Shown: piece after piece, positions 1 through 11,700 of the stretch
Position numbering within the stretch: position 1 is the stretch's first letter
Layout: each line of letters starts with the position of its first letter
Assembly (NCBI GenBank): GCA_036346405.1
Contig: CM070548.1
Coordinates: 62,396,877-62,460,876 of the forward strand
Source: Phyllostachys edulis
Taxonomy: Eukaryota > Streptophyta > Magnoliopsida > Poales > Poaceae
DNA: 64,000 bases
Reading direction: 5' to 3'
The notes under the pieces: model-generated
Database searches by the model: none
Told to the model about the DNA's origin: nothing
Seen by the model: the letters and a program-made list of their open reading frames with translations, nothing else
Position numbers and translations under genes: made by a program

Positions 1-597
1 GCAACTGGCAAAAAGGAACGAGGGAAAAGTATAAGGTAAGCTATTGGTAGTAGGGGTGACTTAACCTAGAATGAATGCACAATGAAAACACAATTATACA
101 ACATGAAATGGGGTGCTATGGTCCATGTGGACAGCACAAGATACAAATGAAAACTCAGTTAGTTTTCCAATATAGTTACGATACAACCCGCCCGTAGGTA
201 ATGCACAACTACTTGGAACAAAAGAGAGCAATTGATCTCCATAAAATCCAGCCTCTACAAGCTAAGTAATATCATTAGGGTGTATAATAGCTAAGGATAA
301 TCCCTAATTTATTCCTAAAATCACAGTAAGGTATCGTCTTCTCGTCCTTCCGCTGATGTTCTTCACCGGTGACTATTTAACGTTTCTAGTGTTGGAAGAG
401 AGATGGGTAATGGAGAAAATGATTTTTGCACAAATCAAATGGAAAGTGAGGTAAGAAATAGATGCTAGGATGGGTAAGAAAGAAAGGAATTTATATTACT
501 TGCATTTTTGCCAAACTTTTGATAGTTTGAAAATATTCTTTTGCAAATCAAAATCCTAATAACGTCCATTGCTACGGCTTTAACCTATAGTCAGTAT
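1..597 (-). mobile_element. Leader (internal 5' region) of a gypsy element cut by the window edge
   Basis: This stretch lies just inside the primer binding site of the LTR at 615-2889, so on the minus strand it is the untranslated leader and perhaps the start of gag of an element that continues beyond the left edge. No long reading frame is visible. The assignment is by position only; the rest of the element is outside the window. Confidence 0.55.
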
Positions 598-610
598 GAC
601 TCCGATACCA
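598..610 (-). other. Primer binding site, tRNA-iMet type
   Basis: Read on the minus strand, the sequence begins TGGTATCGGAGT. This is one or two bases from the TGGTATCAGAGC complement of the initiator tRNA-Met 3' end used by many plant LTR elements. It is separated by 4 bases from the LTR that starts at 615. It fixes the element's orientation (minus) and the inner LTR edge. Confidence 0.75.
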
Positions 611-614
611 ACGT

Positions 615-2889
615 TGTGGGGACCCGGGATCGAATCTGTTTCAAGCCAAGTGATTACGCTGAAAGAGCAACACTTAACAAGAGACGAAAATGATTCCGAG
701 TGCCCGGATATGTATCTCATGTTAGCTCCCAAGGATCAGTGGGTAACATGCACATATCCAAACACAACATTGCAATTACATCCATACACGAATATACAAG
801 AGGATAGAATCATTAATACAACTTCAACAAATAGAACTTTATGGTCTAATTTTGCATATGAGGGTTGACCAGCCAAATTTAAGCATAAGAGAATAAATCG
901 CAGCAAAAGATAAATAAGGAAATAAAAGAGAGAAATCAAGTTGGCATGCCCAAACCCACAAGCAATCAACTGGGGGTAAAGTCGTAGCATCTGTCGTACC
1001 AAAACCCGATTCGAACAACTTCTCACCTGCAACATGGACAATCCAGCTGAGTACAAAAACGTACACACGAGACTTACGAATAGCAACATATAATAAATGC
1101 ATTCAAGTGTCAAAGGAAGGCTACTACACTAGGCAATTTTCAGTATAAAGCAAGTTTTTCTTTGAGATAACTGATATAGATTCAAATTACCATTTGTAAA
1201 ATATTTAGAAAACAATATATATACAGTAGGTAATCTCAAATTCATGATCAACAACAGTAGATACTCCAAATATAATCAACACACGAACTTCTCGGTCGTG
1301 ACACAATTCATTCCTTAACAAATCAACATGCGAACTTCCCGTTCGTGAAAACATACGAGATCTGAACAATTCAACACATGACATATCAACATAACCCAAC
1401 TCAAATTCCCATAAGCTAACTATGCATGGTTTCACCAAGCGATGTCCATAACCGAGAACACGGCTATTCGAATAGATTTTAACTCTATAGAGGTGTACAG
1501 CTTTACCCACACAATATGAATATCTCATAATGTCGACCAATGCACTCTTCCGTAGGAGTGTGATTGAGATACCATAACGAGGCCTTTACAATGTCCTGTC
1601 CTAACTATCAAACCACCCGAGGATGCACACCATGGCAGACTATCGTTCGCCTGAACCATGGCTAACCTCGTTGTGTAAGTAAGTCCCTTGCGCACAAGAG
1701 ACCCTTAAAGGCAAGTAAGACGACACTTAACATGCCCCCACTAGATTGACAACACAACAATTAAACAGTAACAACAACAATTATCAATCTAATTGTGTTT
1801 TGATAGCTAACACACAACAAATTATTTAGCCAAGCCATCGCCCATAAACCCGGCATGTGGTTGCACGTGAGGCTTGGTTCGACACACCATAGACTGGTAC
1901 TTAATCACCCAAACGGGGCTACACGAATCCGAGACAACCTCTCTTCATCATCCTATCACCCGTCCAAGTCCAACACACAACAACCCCCACCCAACAAGTC
2001 CACAAAACTAGATTCAAACATCTGGACATATTCCTCAAAATCAACATAATTCAATCCATATATTCCTCAAATTTTATTAAGATTCAATTCAATCCATTGG
2101 CTGATGGACTAGCTCCATCAACCGCTTTCGGCTACAACTACTAGCATGGCTAAGCAACGTTCTACAAATCACAAAACAAACACATATAACATGTAACCTT
2201 AATCATTCAAGAAAACAAGGGTAATCAACATTCAAGGGAGGCCAATGCAGCAAGAGGATATAACTAATTCTACCCAATTGACATACAAGTATTTGAAATT
2301 AAGCAATGCATAGAATACTTGAAAATCAACATAGATAGTTTTCAAAATTAATAGGAGCAACAAGCATCAAAGGAAAGAACTGCTTGCCTTTGCTGTGGAT
2401 GGTCCATGTGCTGCTGAGTACCACTCTCGATCACACTCGAACCTTTGTAAACTATCAAACGAGCGAGAACATCGAATAAGAACAATAACACCGAAAATAT
2501 CCAAAAATTCAATATCACCCAAAATGCATGAAATTTGTACAGTAGGTAGATTATGATTTTAGATGAATTTAGGTGAAAGAATTATTCCATTTGGATTTTG
2601 TATGTGAAAGTTATAGTGGTTTGAAAACCAGCATATTGGAAAATGCTAAAAAATGAAGCTCGGTTACTATTCATCCTAATTTAATTATTAGGTGAAAATT
2701 TGTAGAATAGTGGTGGAAAAAATGATTACATAGATAAATAGAGAATAAAATTATAATGTCAAAATAACTTGGTTTAACTCATTTAGAGTTCAAATGAATT
2801 TTCTATGAATTTTTGAAGTTAATTCAATTTCTAATGTAAAAAACAACTCTTTACCGAATTTAGTCCTAATTCCGAATGTTTATGTTGCA
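615..2889 (-). repeat. 5' LTR of a minus-strand gypsy element (LTR A)
   Basis: The inner edge starts TGTGGGGACC next to the primer site. The outer edge ends in ...ATGTTGCA, close to the TGTTACA end of the other LTRs here, giving about 2.3 kb. It carries the conserved block with the palindrome CTATTCGAATAG (1464-1475) followed by a GGCCTTTACAATG motif near 1582. It has no coding capacity. The outer target duplication cannot be tested because the other LTR lies outside the window. Confidence 0.65.
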
Positions 2890-2893
2890 GTAA

Positions 2894-5828
2894 TATCGGA
2901 CTCGGGAGTAATACCCTAAATCCTCTGTGCATTTATGAACTAGTCCCATGATCAATAGGTAGTTCACATAGTAAACAGATGTGGTAATATTCATAAATCG
3001 CACAATTATATTAATAATCAACAGAGTTTATTACAAGAAAGGCTTACAAGCCAACAATAAACAAATACAGCGGAAGACGAAGAAGACGTAGTAGAGTCCA
3101 ATGATCATCACAGTAATCGATTTGAGGCAGCGCTAATCGTCGAGATCCACACCGGAAGTGAAGTCCTTCTCCTCTGAAATTTATTTGCATTAAGTAAGGA
3201 TGAGCACAACTTCCGTGCTCGCAAGTTACACCCAATAACAGAGTTAATGCATGCATGGATATAACAAAGGAAGGCTTATTAGTTAAATTTACATAAAACA
3301 ATATTTTCTTTAAATACTTGTACTAAATTCCAAAGCGGTTATTCTATAACCAAAATTCATTTCATAAATTATCAAGTTTTATAGTCAGATAACATTCACA
3401 CAAGAATGGTGAATGATACCCTCCTATCACGTGGCTTCCTGCCCAATTTCCCATTTGGATAAACCATTTGATAAAGTCTTTTGAAAGCAAAATCAAAGTC
3501 TAACTTTGAGTGACTTTGCTCAGCATGTCCATGACCGTGGACACAGCTATTCGAATAGTTCTTAACACTCTGCAGAGGTGGTACAACTTTACCCACAAGA
3601 CATGAATTCTCTAGTTTGTTTGGCATTCGTCGATACCACCGCTCACTACCTTAGGTAAGCAGTCTAGAGCACGTGTCAAGGCCTTTACAATGCGTCATCC
3701 CACCGTAGTCTCACCTCACTAATGATTCACCCCCTTTGGATAGAAACCCGCCGGGTTCAGGCCCCCTCTTACGCCAGGTGGGAATACACAAAAGTAGGTC
3801 ATAAAAGATATCCACGCAACTGGATGGCACGACCACGGTGAAACGTTGCAAATTAATTAGCCAGGTCCTGCCCACTCAGGACATGTGGTAGTACAATGTG
3901 ACTTAGCAAGATGCGACTCGAAGACCGGTTCTTAACTGACTTGGGCAACTTTTCATAAAACCAATGGGCCTCGATCATAGAAATGACTCGATCCCATGCA
4001 TCAACATGCACCATCCAAACATCCATTTCGCCCAAGTGCAAACCAATTTTTATTTTGTTTAACACGTCAAATCATTTTATAAATTTCTATGGTAAAGACA
4101 ATAACATAGAATCATCTTCAAATCATAGTTGAATCTTTGGCCAAAGTTCCCACAAATCAAGATTTTTAGTCTAAACTTTGACTAAGCATAATTTTTTCCA
4201 ACATGTTCTAGTTCATACTATTGCATAAACTAGATTTTCATTTATGGTGTCAAAGGATGACTAATTCAATAACAAGATTGGCTATACAATGGGATTGGGA
4301 ATAGCTATAACTTTAAAACAACAATTTAAATTACCTGAATATAAATACGCATGCAAAATAACTTAAAATAAAATTTAAATAATTTCAAATACTGGGATTT
4401 AAATATGATCAAAGGTATAACTTGTCTTGCTTGATTAATCGATGTTCTCAAACGGCGTCAAAATCCGGTTGTCCGAAGTCGTTGAAACATATACGCATAA
4501 ACAATCTTAATTCAAATAACATTCAAATAAAATCCAAAAATTATAAAATAAATACTTGAGGGAAGGTATCGACTTTATATGAATTTAGGAATTTGAATTG
4601 ATGGAATCAGAGTTTGTATGAGGGAGAACGAATTTCCGAAAGGTTGAGAGTCACATGAAATAATGAATTCCGAAAATACATTATTCACTAGTAATGGCTG
4701 ATTCAGTTGCTTTCAGTGAAGATCAAATGGATGTGTATGTGTGTATGACATCCATGGCCCACATGCTGGTGAGAGAATGATGAAGCTACCATCAATGATA
4801 GGTGGGGCCATGTGGTTATAGACACAGGGAAAAGAATTGAAGACTAGAAAATGATGGGGTTCTCAGGATTTGAACTCGAGACCTTTGGTCTAGGGAAGGA
4901 CTCACCTAACCAACTGACCAAAGTCTTCTTATCGATCCAAACTCGCATCGGTAACGCCACACGCGAATTGGATCAGATAAATAGCAGAAATTAAATAAAA
5001 TTATAAAATTATAAAATAAATACTAGAAATTAGAAGATGAATTTAAATAAATTTAGGAGAAAGAATCAGCAGATTTGGAGCTTGTATGAGAGAGAACGAT
5101 TTTCTAGAAGAATAAAATGGACATGTACAAACCATGGAGCAATGACTAGATAAATTGGCACTATTTATTATCTTCTTCAGCCAAAACAACAAGCATGGAG
5201 GAAAAAGAAAAATGGCGACGCCGACCAAAGGAAGGGATGGACGGCCGACGAACGACAAGAATGGAAACCCCACGGAGTCGACGACCCCACAGGTGGCAAC
5301 GGCGAGACCAGGGGCTGCCCAAGGCGGCGGCGGCGCGTTGGACTCACCTGGCACCGGTGAACGGCGGCGATTTGGCAGACGGCGAGGGTACTAATGAGGA
5401 GAGGAGAGGACGGAGATGCGGTGCTCACCTTGGCGACGACTAGACACGCTTGGATGGTTGGCGGCGAGGGCGACGACGTCGGCACGGTTCGGTCCTAGGT
5501 GGCACGGCTCTCCGGTGATGCTCCGGCAACGAGAGGGTGAGCATGGCGTAGAATGTCGTGAGGCGAAGCCGGTGATGTGGTCGATAGCGGCGGAGCTCCA
5601 CTGTAGGAGGCGCTAGAGGTGGAAGAACGACGTTCGGCTGGCGATGGAAAAGCTTCGATTACGGAGAGGAGAAAGGGAGGGAGGAGCTAAGACTTTCGGG
5701 GATGGATGAGGTAGAGGAGAGGCACACAGTGCTCTGTTATATAAGGGTGGAGGTGGACCGAGCGAGGAGATCAATGAACGAATGTCACGGTCGGACATGG
5801 CGCAATTCCGTTGATTGGGTGCATTGAT
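2894..5828 (-). repeat. Minus-type gypsy LTR, truncated on the right (LTR B)
   Basis: The left edge (TATCGGACTCGGG) aligns with the TGTCGAACCCGGG edge of the LTR at 38684. The stretch 3525-4070 matches 39325-39880 closely, including a run around 3680-3830 that is nearly the same base for base. So this is another copy of the same LTR family. The expected TGTTACA terminus is absent. At about 5829 the sequence passes directly into protease codons of a plus-strand element, so the far end was lost by deletion or insertion. The GC-rich part (5200-5800) corresponds to the transcribed leader end of these LTRs and holds only chance reading frames. Confidence 0.6.
4857..4926 (-). repeat. tRNA-like sequence inside LTR B
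   Basis: On the minus strand there is an A-box-like TGGTCAGTTGGTTAGG (plus 4905-4920) and, about 30 bases further on, a B-box-like GAGTTCAAATCC (plus 4866-4877), in tRNA order and spacing. The T-stem pairs only partly and no acceptor stem is convincing, so this is not a functional tRNA gene. It could be a tRNA relic, a SINE head or an internal pol III-like promoter remnant carried by the LTR family. Confidence 0.4.
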
Positions 5829-6211
5829 GATGTCTTGTTTGACCCTGGAGCAACGCACTCATTTATATCCCATAAGTTCCTAGTAGAACATAATCTAACA
5901 ACAATCACATTAGAAAAAGCTATGGGGGTAGCACACCTACTGGAATGATAGAAATAACATCAATTAAAAAGCAGCAGACCATCATAATTCATAATGCTAA
6001 GTTCCTAGCTGACCTTTTCGTAATCGATTTAAGTGGCCTAGAAGTAATCCTGGGTATGGATTGGTTATCCGCCCACGATGTAAACATAGATTGTGAATCC
6101 AAACAAGCGTCTATCAGAAAGCCCGACGGACACGGCTACAGTACCTTGGAATCAGAACCTGACAGAAACCATCCGACCTTAGCTTGGCCAACATTCAAGC
6201 AAAGGAAGTAA
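5829..6211 (+). pseudogene. Chromovirus aspartic protease remnant (plus-strand gypsy element)
   Basis: The reading frame opens abruptly with the retroviral-type protease motif FDPGATHSF, where the usual D-S-G triad has Pro in place of Ser. It breaks at a stop near 5946 and continues in another frame with the family signature VILGMDWLSAHD (around 6040-6080). In an intact element this enzyme cuts the Gag-Pol polyprotein in the cytoplasmic particle. Nothing upstream resembles gag, so the element is truncated at its 5' side. The RT frame follows with a frame change at about 6190-6210. Confidence 0.8.
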
Positions 6212-6876
6212 AAGACATACCGGTAGTGAGAGACTTTCCAAATGTATTCCCTGAAGAGCTACCGGGTATGCCCCCGGATAGAGAAGTAGAATTTGGTGTA
6301 AACTTAATTCTGGGAACAACACTAATTTCCAAAAGGCCCTACAGAATGAATGCAAAGAAATTGCTAGAACTGAAGAAACAATTGGACGAACTTGAAGCCA
6401 AGGTTGTTATTAGAGAAAGTACGTCATCTTGGGGAGCCTTGGTATTATTCGCCAAGAAGAAAGACGGAGGAGTAAGGTTATGTATGGATTACCGAGAGCA
6501 AAATAATGTCACCATAAAGAACAAATACCCATTACCCAAAATAGATAACCTCTTTGACCAATTGAAAGGAGCTCAGTTATTTTCGAAGATTGACTTAAGA
6601 TCCGAATACCATCAGATCAAAGTCAACCCCACCGACATTGACAAGACAACTTTTGTCCCTAGGTATGGGCATCATGAGTACACCGTAGTTCCCTTCGGAA
6701 TGACCAATACCCCTACCGCATTCATGAAATATCTGGATAAATTCATTATTGTCCTCATTAATGACATCCTGATCTACTCTAAAAGTGAGAATGAACATGT
6801 GCATCACCTCACTATTGCCCTGGAGATCCTCCGAGAAAACCAACTATTTGCCAAATTCAGTAAATGTGAATTCTAG
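6184..6876 (+). pseudogene. Chromovirus reverse transcriptase remnant
   Basis: A 230-codon open stretch carries the Ty3/gypsy RT order: a linker with EFGVNLI.GT, SSWGALVLFAKKKDG, RLCMDYREQN, YPLPKIDNLFDQL, FSKIDLRS.YHQI, and the catalytic box. Two lesions are visible. About eight residues normally present between the NTPTAFM motif and KYLDKF (the MN..F loop) are missing, and the catalytic box reads INDIL where FIDDIL is expected, so the first Asp of the metal-binding pair is Asn. The frame ends at a stop after FSKCEF (6876) where an intact element reads on. It cannot encode an active polymerase. Confidence 0.88.
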
Positions 6877-7689
6877 CTAGACCAAGTGGCATTCTTGGGA
6901 CACATTATATCTGGGAGAGGAATCGAAGTCGATCCTTCCAAAATTGAAACTATCACCTCATGGAAGCGTCCAACAAATACCACGAGAATCTAGAATTTCC
7001 TAGGATTCGCGAGATACTATCGGAGGTTCATAAAAGGATTTTCTCAAATCACATCACCTCTCACAAAAATCCTGAAGAAAGATGCGAACTATATATGGAC
7101 AGAGTTATGTGAAAAGAGCTTCCAAGAGTTAAAACAACGCTTAACCACTGCACCGATCCTAGTGCTACCTAAAGACGGAATTGATTACGTGGTATATTGC
7201 GATGCATCGAAATATGAACTAGGATGTGTGTTGATGCAGGTTGGGAAAGTCATCGCATATGCTTTTAGACAATTGAGGCCCCACGAGATGAATTATCCCA
7301 CTCATGATCTTGAATTGGGAGCCGTAGTGTTTGCACTAAAGATCTGGCGACACTATCTCTATGGGTCGAAGTGTACATTGTACAATGACCATAAAAGTCT
7401 CAAATACATCTTTACCCAGTAAGAGCTGAATATGAGGCAAAGAAGATGGCTAGAACTAATTAAAGATTATGATCTAACCATAAACTACCACCTAGGAAAA
7501 ACCAATGTGGTAGCCGATGCCCTTAGCAGAAAATCTCAATGCCATCACCTTTCTAACGAAAGTCACGCAGTTGACCTAATTCAAGCCTTGGCCAAAATAA
7601 GGATAGAAGTAAAGACTACCACCTCAGAAGCTACCATTGCAACCATAGTATTTCATCCTATACTCTGTGACCAAATACAAGAACAATAA
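6877..7689 (+). pseudogene. Chromovirus RT connection and RNase H remnant
   Basis: Codons after the stop at 6876 continue the same pol (VAFLGHI at about 6890-6910). After a stop near 6992 comes the RNase H domain: YCDASKYELGCVLMQ, AYAFRQLRPHE, THDLELGAVVFALKIWRHYLYG and the KSLKYIFTQ end of the tether. An in-frame TAA at 7423-7425 interrupts just before the ELNMRQRRWLE motif. The second piece (7432-7689) holds the NVVADALSRK motif that closes RNase H in this lineage. The domain would degrade the RNA of the RNA/DNA hybrid in the particle. It is clearly dead here. Confidence 0.85.
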
Positions 7690-8724
7690 CTTTCAGACCC
7701 CTTCATCACAGAAGAAATCCAAAGAATCAAGTTAGGCCAACCCTCTAAATTCCAGATAGACGATTCCAAAGTCCTTTCGCGATAATAAAAAATCTGTGTT
7801 CCCGACCACCCCCAGATTAAAGAAACCATTCTACATGAAGCCCATGATACCTAGTACTGAATACGTCCGGGCAGCACGAAGATGTATAGAGACTTAAGGG
7901 AAAACTTCTGGTGGACAAAAATGAAGAGAGAAATAGCAGAATATGTAAGTCGGTGTGACACCTGTCAAAAAGTTAAAGCTGAGCACCAATGCCCAGCAGG
8001 ATTGCTGGAACCATTGGAAATACCTGAATAGAAATGAGAAGATATATGTATGGACTTCATAACAGACCTTCCTCTAACAGTCAAAAAGAAAGACGCGATT
8101 TGGGTTATCGTGGACCGCCTCACCAAATTGGCCCACTTCATTGCCACCAACCAAAAATATTCAATCAATAAACTAGCTGAACTCTACGTGGAAAGGATAG
8201 TCACTCTACACAGAGTACCCAAGTCCATCACATCAGATAGAGGATTAGTATTCACTTCTGGTTTTTGGAAAATCTTACACACCACCTTGGGACCAAACTC
8301 AATTTCAACACGGCTTATCACCCACAAACTGATGTCCAGACTAAAAGAGTAAATCAGATCCTAGAGGACATGCTGCGAGCATGTGTCCTAAATTCTGGAG
8401 ATTCTTGGGAAAACACTTAGCTTTTGCGAAGTTCGCGTACAATAATAGCTTCCAAACTAGCATACAAATGGCCCCATACGAAGCTCTCTATGACAGAAAG
8501 TGTAGATCACCTATCTATTGGTATGAAGTCGGAGAGAGACCTTTATTGGGCCTTGAACTTGTACGGGAGAACGACTGGAAAATCCAGTTAATTCGAGAAC
8601 GTCTCAAGATTGCCTAGAGTAGACAAAAGAGTTATGTAGATAAACATAGAAGAGACCTAGAATTCGAAGTTGGGAGCTATGCGTATTTTAATTTTGGGGA
8701 CAAAATTTTCTTAAGGGGGGAAGA
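7690..8724 (+). pseudogene. Chromovirus integrase remnant with the C-terminal domain deleted
   Basis: Recognisable pieces in order are the zinc-binding HHCC region ending in CDTCQK (about 7945-7980), DFITDLPLTVKKKDAIWVIVDRLTKLAHF with the first catalytic Asp, TSDRGLVFTS with the second, then SFQTSIQMAPYEALYDRKCRSP. Several stops and a frameshift (about 8290) disrupt it. After the EVGSYAY motif (about 8670) the sequence jumps straight to NFGDKIFLRG, the extreme end of pol next to the LTR. About 150 codons covering the integrase C-terminus and chromodomain are therefore deleted. A purine tract (8713-8724) and the 3' LTR follow at once. Confidence 0.82.
8713..8724 (+). other. Polypurine tract of the plus-strand gypsy element
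   Basis: AAGGGGGGAAGA lies immediately before TGTGAGAACC, the canonical position and composition of the plus-strand primer of an LTR element. Confidence 0.75.
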
Positions 8725-11700
8725 TGTGAGAACCCGAGAAAATTAAACTAATCTAAGCGTCGATAAGTGGTAATTAGCAGTAAAATAAAATTCCTTTAAA
8801 CAAAAATAAAGCATAAACCCAAATTAATATCGAACGCATCGTCAAACAAACTCATACAAGATAATGTTATCAAGAGTTCATCAATAGGAGTTACAACACA
8901 ATTTATGACCACAAGAATAAATCATCAATTTAATCTCAGATGCAATTATAAGAATCCATTACAAGCAAAAGTGGAATATTAATACAAACTCAGGATTAAT
9001 TACAAGAATTCGTTATAAGCCAAAATAAAACATTAAATACAAGCACAAAGATAATTACAAGAATCACTTACAATAGAACAAAATAACAATTACAAGCTTT
9101 GAGTACATTACAAAAGATTAAAATAAAAATCTTGCATTGCATATTACTACAACCTTTCCTTGTCCATTTATTGCCAACCGTTGAAACCCTTCCTCGACCC
9201 ACATTTCCATCGTTCGCCAAAAACTCAGAAAACGATTAGCAAACTGAAAGCGATAAATTAAAGTAGAATAAAGAAAGATTGCCATCGGATTTTAGGAAGA
9301 TCATCGAGGTTTCCAAACCAACCTAGGTTAGTCAGCATTGTCTCACTTCTATAGGTTTCATCACCCAGCGTTTCTTAGAATCTGACACCCACGTTATATC
9401 GACTTACTTGAACCGCAAAAAAACCGACGAATAGTGTTCTTTTAACCATTGGACCATAGCCCAATAGTATCATGTTAGAGCCAAGAGGACAGGGCAAGGG
9501 CAATAATGTCATGACCATGGCCAAGGGAAGAGGCAGCCGAAATGCCTGCTGCCTTAAGCCCCCACAAGCTTCACAATGTCCCTCACTCACAAAGCATAGC
9601 TGAAACAACCAGGAGAAGCACTTCTCCCTCAGTCAAAGCCAAGCAAAGCCTCACAAAGCTAGCGCACACAACCAAGCAAGCAGGGTACAAGCACAACACT
9701 CACCCTCAATTCATCCAACAACCCAAGCTCAAGTAAAACCCACTGCTCTCCCAAGCCAAACAAAAACATCACCATTGCCACAACCACAACCCACCATTTC
9801 AACCAAACCACCCACAGAGAAGTGGTAGATGAGGAGAAGGGGAGCAATAGAGTCGGGGAAGCCAAAGGGAACAGGAATGACGTCAACGACGGCTTCAAAC
9901 CAGCAAAGACCACCAGGACAACACCAAGCTAACAAGGCAACAAGGAGCATCATCATCACCACCAGCACTGCCGGCATTGCCATCCCCAACCTAAAACCGA
10001 TCAAGCCCAACAGAGGTAACCCATCTCTTCCCCCACTGATATTTTGCCCCATCCAAACCACATCCCATGTAAGCCAACTAAGCATAGAGAACCGGCATCA
10101 ATAGCCCTAGCCCTCACTGAATCTATCACAAAGCACTAACCATTCCATCACAAAGCAGTGGGAGGGACCGGGATAGAGAGTAGAGTAGTAGTAGTGCCTC
10201 AGTGCAACCGCGGCAACACCACCACTGGCACAACCCTGCTCCATCACTTTCATCTTGCATAAGCATCCACCCACTAAAATCAGAATATGAACCAAGTTAG
10301 AACCATAAAAATAAGAGTAGCAGAAATAGGAAATATGGGGGATCAAATTCGCGGGGAAGGAGGCCTAGCCTCGGCCTCCACCCACACAACCGGCAGCCAT
10401 GGCTGAGCCGGAGCCGCCACAGCCGAGCCGGGTCTTGTGGCGTCTTGAGCCGGACGCAGTGGTGGAGCAGTGAGCAGGCCACACCAGGTCGGCCGCGACG
10501 TAGACCAGGGGCACGAGGAGGAGCCGGCCACGGGCAAGCGACGCAGAGGCGGCGGTCTGAGTAGAGGACCAGCTCAGGAGCAGCTGGAGGAGGCGACGCT
10601 AGGGAAGACTACCGAGAGGGAGAGAGAGGATTCTCAGGGGAAAGCCATGCACCAAAGCAAACCTGAGAAAGAAATGGATTGGGGAAAAAGGGGAGAAGAA
10701 GGAGCCTGGGGCTTTTGGTCGTGAGTGGATAAGTGAGGAGAGAGAGAGATTAGGGGTTAGCGGAGAGATAAAGAGGGGTTTAGTAAAAAGAAATTAGGGA
10801 TTAGGCAGAGAGGTAAAAGGGTAAATCATGTTGAGGATTTGTAGTAGTAAGTTTAGCACGAAAATTGAGCATTAATATTCTTAAGTGTCAACGCTGTATA
10901 ATTATTAGACTGAGCAAATTGTGAACCACGTATGGATAAATAGCCGTACACACACCGATAGAAAATAAAGGCAGAAAAAATGTGTAAAATTAATTTGATG
11001 ATGTTTAATGAAATTAATCACCAGTAGCACTCACAAAAATTAGATAAATAATCAGTTGCGTTAGAAATAATTTAATTAAGATAAAATAATTAAATTAAGC
11101 GACACCGGTATAAAATAGATTAGGCATTCATTTGCATGCGCAAAAATTAAATAAACCTAGTTGCATGCGCGTACGTGTAGTAATTTTATTTGTCGTGCGA
11201 TAAAACCCGAATATAGGCGACCAACGATTCCAGAGCCAGTAGACCATAGAACAACCGTAGTTGGGGAGTTCTAACCTAACGGGGGTCTGAAAAATGTTAT
11301 TAAATTAAAATCTACTAACAAAGAAAATCAACTAATTATTGTATGCCTAGTAGCACCGAAATGACACTAAGTATTTACTTATTTATTTATTATTCGCGTC
11401 CATCGTATAATTGTAGAGGACGAATCAACGCATGCAAGAGTAGTTGATACCAATCTTTTCAATGCTAATGTTTTCTACTATTACAAAGGCAAGATTATCT
11501 CTTGAACATAAATCTAGTTATATTAAATGTAAATTGTACTTTGTTGTATCATATATATACATGCATCAAAACTATGTCTCAAAATCAAATCGAATAAAAG
11601 AGATAAAGAGAACAGATGAGAGATGAGAAAAGAGAATTATTCGGATGGTAAAGGGGGCCCTGGGCAAGAAAAGAGAAAAGAGAAAAGAGAAGAGATGAGG

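Noticed and set aside
596..868. 90-codon frame at the start of LTR A
   Set aside because: It begins in the primer site and runs into the LTR on the strand opposite to the element. No protein similarity.
4857..4926. Possible functional tRNA gene
   Set aside because: A/B-box words are present, but acceptor and T stems do not pair properly and no anticodon arm is convincing.
5155..5858. Several 60-100 codon frames in GC-rich sequence
   Set aside because: They fall in the leader zone of a chromovirus LTR, lie on both strands and show no domain or splice context.
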